Source: Candidatus Desantisbacteria bacterium CG1_02_49_89
Lineage (GTDB): Bacteria; Desantisbacteria; UBA1551
Assembly: GCA_001871075.1 (NCBI GenBank)
Contig: MNUP01000014.1
Span: 1-7,848, forward strand
Reading direction: 5' to 3'
DNA length: 7,848 nucleotides
Made by a program: the position numbers and the translations under genes. The first letter of the stretch is position 1; every line of letters starts with the position of its first letter. Positions 5,977-7,848 of the stretch are shown piece after piece. Under the pieces are notes generated by a model, which made no database searches, had not been told where the DNA came from, and was given only the letters and a program-made list of their open reading frames with translations.

Positions 5977-6017
5977 GTCATTGCGACCCGCCAATATTCG
6001 TGGCGGGGAAGCAATCT
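5977..6017. repeat. Solo copy of the GTCATTGCGA / GCAATCT hairpin repeat
   Basis: GTCATTGCGA (5977-5986) is identical to the left end of the element at 3844. ATTGC (5980-5984)/GCAAT (6011-6015) enclose CCCGCCA/TGGCGGG with an unpaired loop, the same architecture as 3847-3872 but with a different inner stem. No right end (TCGCAACGAC) is found before the next gene, so this is a solo end or a shorter member of the family. Confidence 0.6.
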
Positions 6018-6093
6018 GTATTCATTATTTTGGAATGCCCCACATTGGTCTTGAGCCGCATTCCGCCGTATCACTATCAGAAGGAGATCGATC

Positions 6094-7254
6094 ATGCGTT
6101 TTGAACTGGACATTGATTATCCTGTTGAGAAAATGGAGCAGAGCCGTAAGCGGCTGGAAGCCTGGTCAAGGTTCTGCTACGTAGACCGGGTGCCTGTCCA
6201 GTACTGCGTTGTGCCGCGGTATTTCGCGCCTCTGTTCAAACTGCGCTATATTGATCTTTTCAAGGACGTCGAGACGCACTATTACATGCAGCTGCAGTTC
6301 GCCAAATACAGGCTCGAGAACATTCCCGAGGATTTCTGCACCGCTCCTGTTATCAATATCGCCCCTTATTTCGACAACGTTATCCCGCCCAGCGGCCAGG
6401 GCGGAGAAGTGGGATGGGTGGATGACGGCCCTCCGCGCGCTATCCCTGTTATCCGCACGGTTGAACAGATGGAACGTTTTGAAATTGCCAGGCCTGACAC
6501 AGGGCTGCGCGGCAAGTCAATAGAGTGGTGGCAAAAAATGAAGGAATTCGCTGCTCAGACCAGGATTACATTTAACGGCAAGGAAGGCAGTGTTAATATT
6601 GCGCTTGGGCTTGGAGGCCTGAGTTCGCATATGATCGCGGTGGACCTGGTCGGAGCAGACTTCTACTGGTGGATGTTAGAGTATCCGGAGCAAAGCCACC
6701 GTTTTCTGGAAAAGATAACCCGGGGCGAGATCGCGACTGAGGAGAATGCAAGAAAATTAATGGGCATTCCGCTTTGCGGTGACTCATACTGTCTGGCTGA
6801 AGATTCCGCGCAGATCATGTCTTCCGCGCTGTTCAAAGAGTTCTGCGTTCCGTACAGCCGTGCTATTTTCGAACGGTTCGGCCGCGTAGAACGCGCGATC
6901 CACATGTGCGGAAACAGCGCGCACCTGCTTCAGGCGCTCAGGGATGATATGAAAATGAACACGTTTATCCTTTTCGGTTATCTGGTCCCTCCAAAGGTCG
7001 CGGCTGCGAACCTGGGCGGCGTCTCGCGTATGATGGGGAACATTGATCCAATGCTCATGAAGGACGGCAATTATCAACAGGTCAAACAAGCGGCTTTGGA
7101 ATGCATTGAAGCGATAGGGCCAAGCGGTGGTTTTATGCTGGGCGACGGTGCCAATGTTTGTCCCGGGACTCCCCTGCAAAGCTTTAAGGCAATAATGGAA
7201 GCCGCTGAAGAATACGGCCTCGGGGGCAACAGCCTGCAAAGGCTTCCACAGTAG
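6094..7254 (+). CDS. Uroporphyrinogen decarboxylase-superfamily protein, likely zinc methyltransferase (MtaA/CmuA-like)
   Basis: 386 residues, usual for the superfamily. The signature region is His270-Met-Cys272 (IHMCGNSAHLLQAL) together with Cys356 in GGFMLGDGANVCPGTP (345-360): the H-x-C...C set that binds zinc in MtaA/MtbA/CmuA-type methylcobamide methyltransferases, unlike true HemE. LCGDSYCLAEDSAQIMSSALF (split: LCGDSY 227-232, AEDSAQ 235-240) and SRAIFERFG match the barrel core. Such proteins take a methyl group from a methyl-corrinoid protein to a thiol or folate-type acceptor; acceptor and corrinoid partner are not visible here. AAGGAG (6081-6086) is 7 bases before ATG 6094; upstream GGAATGC (6032-6038)/GCATTCC (6058-6064) may form a leader hairpin. 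Arg codons are 17 CGN to 7 AGR and Ile uses ATA 4 of 24 times, unlike the cysteine synthase (2 CGN to 12 AGR; ATA 15 of about 38), suggesting horizontal acquisition. Superfamily sure; methyltransferase role inferred. Confidence 0.85.
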   Translation: MRFELDIDYPVEKMEQSRKRLEAWSRFCYVDRVPVQYCVVPRYFAPLFKLRYIDLFKDVETHYYMQLQFAKYRLENIPEDFCTAPVINIAPYFDNVIPPSGQGGEVGWVDDGPPRAIPVIRTVEQMERFEIARPDTGLRGKSIEWWQKMKEFAAQTRITFNGKEGSVNIALGLGGLSSHMIAVDLVGADFYWWMLEYPEQSHRFLEKITRGEIATEENARKLMGIPLCGDSYCLAEDSAQIMSSALFKEFCVPYSRAIFERFGRVERAIHMCGNSAHLLQALRDDMKMNTFILFGYLVPPKVAAANLGGVSRMMGNIDPMLMKDGNYQQVKQAALECIEAIGPSGGFMLGDGANVCPGTPLQSFKAIMEAAEEYGLGGNSLQRLPQ

Positions 7255-7287
7255 TCGGGAAGTAAATAATAGGAGGATTAGAAATTG

Positions 7288-7362
7288 ATGGGGCAGATCA
7301 GCACGGTTGCACCCGGCATAGCCCCGTTTGTCCAAGTTTGGTTTTGTTCACCAAAAAGGTAG
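7288..7362 (+). pseudogene. Truncated start of a lost downstream gene (24 codons) with a strong ribosome binding site
   Basis: AGGAGG (7271-7276) lies 8 bases before TTG 7285 and 11 before ATG 7288, 33 bases after the methyltransferase stop, exactly where a second gene of the operon would begin. The frame reads MGQISTVAPGIAPFVQVWFC then SPKR and stops at TAG 7360. The product is not recognisable and none of the other two forward frames continues it convincingly up to the terminator at 7486. It may be the relic of a partner gene (for example a corrinoid protein) or a genuine tiny gene. Confidence 0.35.
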
Positions 7363-7485
7363 CTCTTTGGCAGTCTTGAGGGAAAAACGGAGAACAAGGG
7401 TAATAATAGGGGTGAACCTTGTAGGATTAGCACCAACTGCAGATCGATATACCAAATTCTAAGATTATAGCCATGGTGAACCTTA

Positions 7486-7517
7486 AAAAAGGGGGCCCTT
7501 GACTTTTGGCCCTTTTT
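7486..7517 (+). terminator. Intrinsic terminator after the methyltransferase unit
   Basis: AAAAAGGG-GG-CC (7486-7497, two bulged G) pairs with GGCCCTTTTT (7508-7517) around a 10-base loop, ending in a T tract. Its right arm is also the spacer of the promoter at 7499-7527. Confidence 0.65.
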
Positions 7518-7527
7518 ATGATATAAT
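7499..7527 (+). promoter_or_regulatory. Near-consensus sigma-70 promoter overlapping the terminator
   Basis: TTGACT (7499-7504), 17-base spacer, TATAAT (7522-7527), with TG at 7519-7520 giving an extended -10. Five of six -35 bases and all -10 bases match. The start would be near 7534, reading rightward into the start-codon hairpin and repeats, where no gene is evident. It may belong to a mobile element or a small RNA. Confidence 0.65.
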
Positions 7528-7550
7528 AAAGACTTAAGAAGAGGAAACAC

Positions 7551-7582
7551 CCATGGATTCGGGTCCATGGATCATGATATAA
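7551..7582 (+). other. Hairpin burying an ATG, with a 9-codon frame
   Basis: CCATGGA (7551-7557) pairs perfectly with TCCATGG (7564-7570) around TTCGGG. The left arm contains ATG 7553, preceded by GAGG (7541-7544), which opens a frame MDSGPWIMI ending at TAA 7580-7582. It lies about 20 bases into the transcript from the promoter at 7499. It could be a leader peptide, a translational lock or the fold of a small RNA; none is proved. Confidence 0.4.
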
Positions 7583-7604
7583 AAGCTAAAAAAGCACTTT
7601 TTTC

Positions 7605-7654
7605 TGTGCGGAAATAATCAAAAGTATACCTGGGGAACAATCAGAAGTATACCT
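7605..7654. repeat. Two 16-bp direct repeats: possible insertion-sequence end (IS21-like)
   Basis: AATCAAAAGTATACCT (7616-7631) and AATCAGAAGTATACCT (7639-7654) differ at one base and are 23 bases apart. They follow TGTGCGG at 7605. IS21-family ends start with TG and carry several such short transposase-binding repeats, so this may be one end of such an element. No istA/istB reading frame follows within the window, so it is either a remnant or a resemblance. Confidence 0.4.
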
Positions 7655-7703
7655 ATCTGGGGGAAATTGATTTAGGCTGGCTGGTTTAAAAATCAGGTAA
7701 TAA

Positions 7704-7750
7704 TCACCCTCTCCTTTATCCTCTCCCCTCGAGGGAGAGGGGTAGGGTGA
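7704..7750. repeat. Interspersed palindrome of the CCTCTCC/GGAGAGG type
   Basis: TCACCCT (7704-7710) pairs with AGGGTGA (7744-7750), and CCTCTCC (7720-7726) with GGAGAGG (7734-7740), with CTCGAG at the tip. Palindromes of this wording are spread between genes in many bacterial phyla and are not known to encode anything. Confidence 0.7.
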
Positions 7751-7848
7751 GGGGGGTGGGTACTCTCGAAGGCAGAATCTGGAAGGTAGGTCGATTTCCG
7801 GAGCAAGAAGTAACCGTGTGTCTTATCCCCAACAAAAAAATTATTGTG

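Larger units (their letters stand above)
7363..7848. other. Gene-poor accessory region
   Basis: No coding sequence with a good start and recognisable content is seen on either strand across these 486 bases. It includes a 10-bp direct repeat GGTGAACCTT (7411-7420 and 7475-7484), a terminator/promoter pair, a start-codon hairpin, 16-bp direct repeats and a large palindrome, each listed separately. In the last 159 bases one forward frame (7690 onward) stays open to the window edge, but half of it is the palindromic repeat. Confidence 0.6.

Noticed and set aside
6784-7335. 183-codon minus-strand frame
   Set aside because: It is antisense to the zinc-ligand region of the methyltransferase, where the forward residues are clearly conserved; the reverse product is not recognisable.
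7278-7568. 96-codon minus-strand frame (MDPNPWVFPL...)
   Set aside because: It starts in the CCATGGA hairpin and runs through the terminator and promoter; composition is not protein-like and no ribosome binding site is seen.
7690-7848. Forward frame open to the window edge, ending ...TLEGRIWKVGRFPEQEVTV...
   Set aside because: Half of it is the CCTCTCC palindrome, no ATG start or good ribosome binding site is present, and it is cut by the window. The part from 7756 could be the start of a gene, but I cannot support it.
1-7848. CRISPR array, tRNA, rRNA or toxin-antitoxin pair
   Set aside because: No regularly spaced repeats with unique spacers, no cloverleaf or rRNA sequence, and no adjacent small gene pair. 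The only tandem repeat is 16 bp and without spacers.

Overview
The window looks like a piece of an uncultured Gram-negative bacterium, most likely from a candidate phylum of the Omnitrophota / Goldbacteria / Firestonebacteria kind. The basis is (i) the C-terminus of a PorV/PorQ-type outer-membrane beta-barrel at the left edge, (ii) signal-peptide-bearing secreted proteins, (iii) moderate GC with heavy use of AGG (Arg) and ATA (Ile) codons, and (iv) many short palindromic interspersed repeats of types that recur in metagenomic genomes. The phylum guess is inference from gene style, not a database result.

Layout. 1-321 is the end of the PorV-like gene, followed by two hairpins (320-349 and a strong terminator at 441-470). 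571-3785 is a two-gene operon with a 4-base overlap: an 805-residue secreted protein with the GxGYxYP signature (putative glycoside hydrolase) and a 266-residue secreted Asp-box (BNR-like) beta-propeller fragment. Its terminator (4021-4052) is separated from the last stop codon by a 149-bp MITE-like element with inverted ends. 4056-4254 is a very AT-rich promoter region with a perfect TTGACA/17 bp/TATAAT promoter and a palindrome just after the predicted transcription start, driving a 115-residue conserved-looking protein of unknown function (4255-4602). A G-poor, C-rich stretch (4621-4755) that resembles a Rho loading site follows, then a hairpin-rich leader and a cysteine-synthase-family gene (4964-5866).

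Three different palindromic repeats fill 5887-6017, one sharing its end with the MITE-like element. 6094-7254 encodes a uroporphyrinogen-decarboxylase-superfamily protein of the zinc methyltransferase (MtaA/CmuA-like) type. Its arginine codons are mostly CGN (17 of 24), whereas the cysteine synthase has 2 of 14, which suggests a different origin. A good ribosome binding site and start codon follow at once, but the frame stops after 24 codons, so the next gene appears lost or broken. 7363-7848 has no convincing gene. It holds a terminator overlapping a near-consensus promoter, a start-codon hairpin, a pair of 16-bp direct repeats resembling an insertion-sequence end, and a common CCTCTCC/GGAGAGG palindrome.

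The genes do not form one pathway: the window is a set of independent transcription units separated by repeats. The first operon probably handles extracellular glycans or the cell surface, the third makes cysteine, and the fourth probably moves a methyl group in corrinoid one-carbon metabolism. I see no CRISPR array, tRNA, rRNA, phage gene or complete transposase. No unmistakable new system is visible; the best candidates are the secreted GxGYxYP/propeller pair and the strongly promoted small gene with its palindrome.
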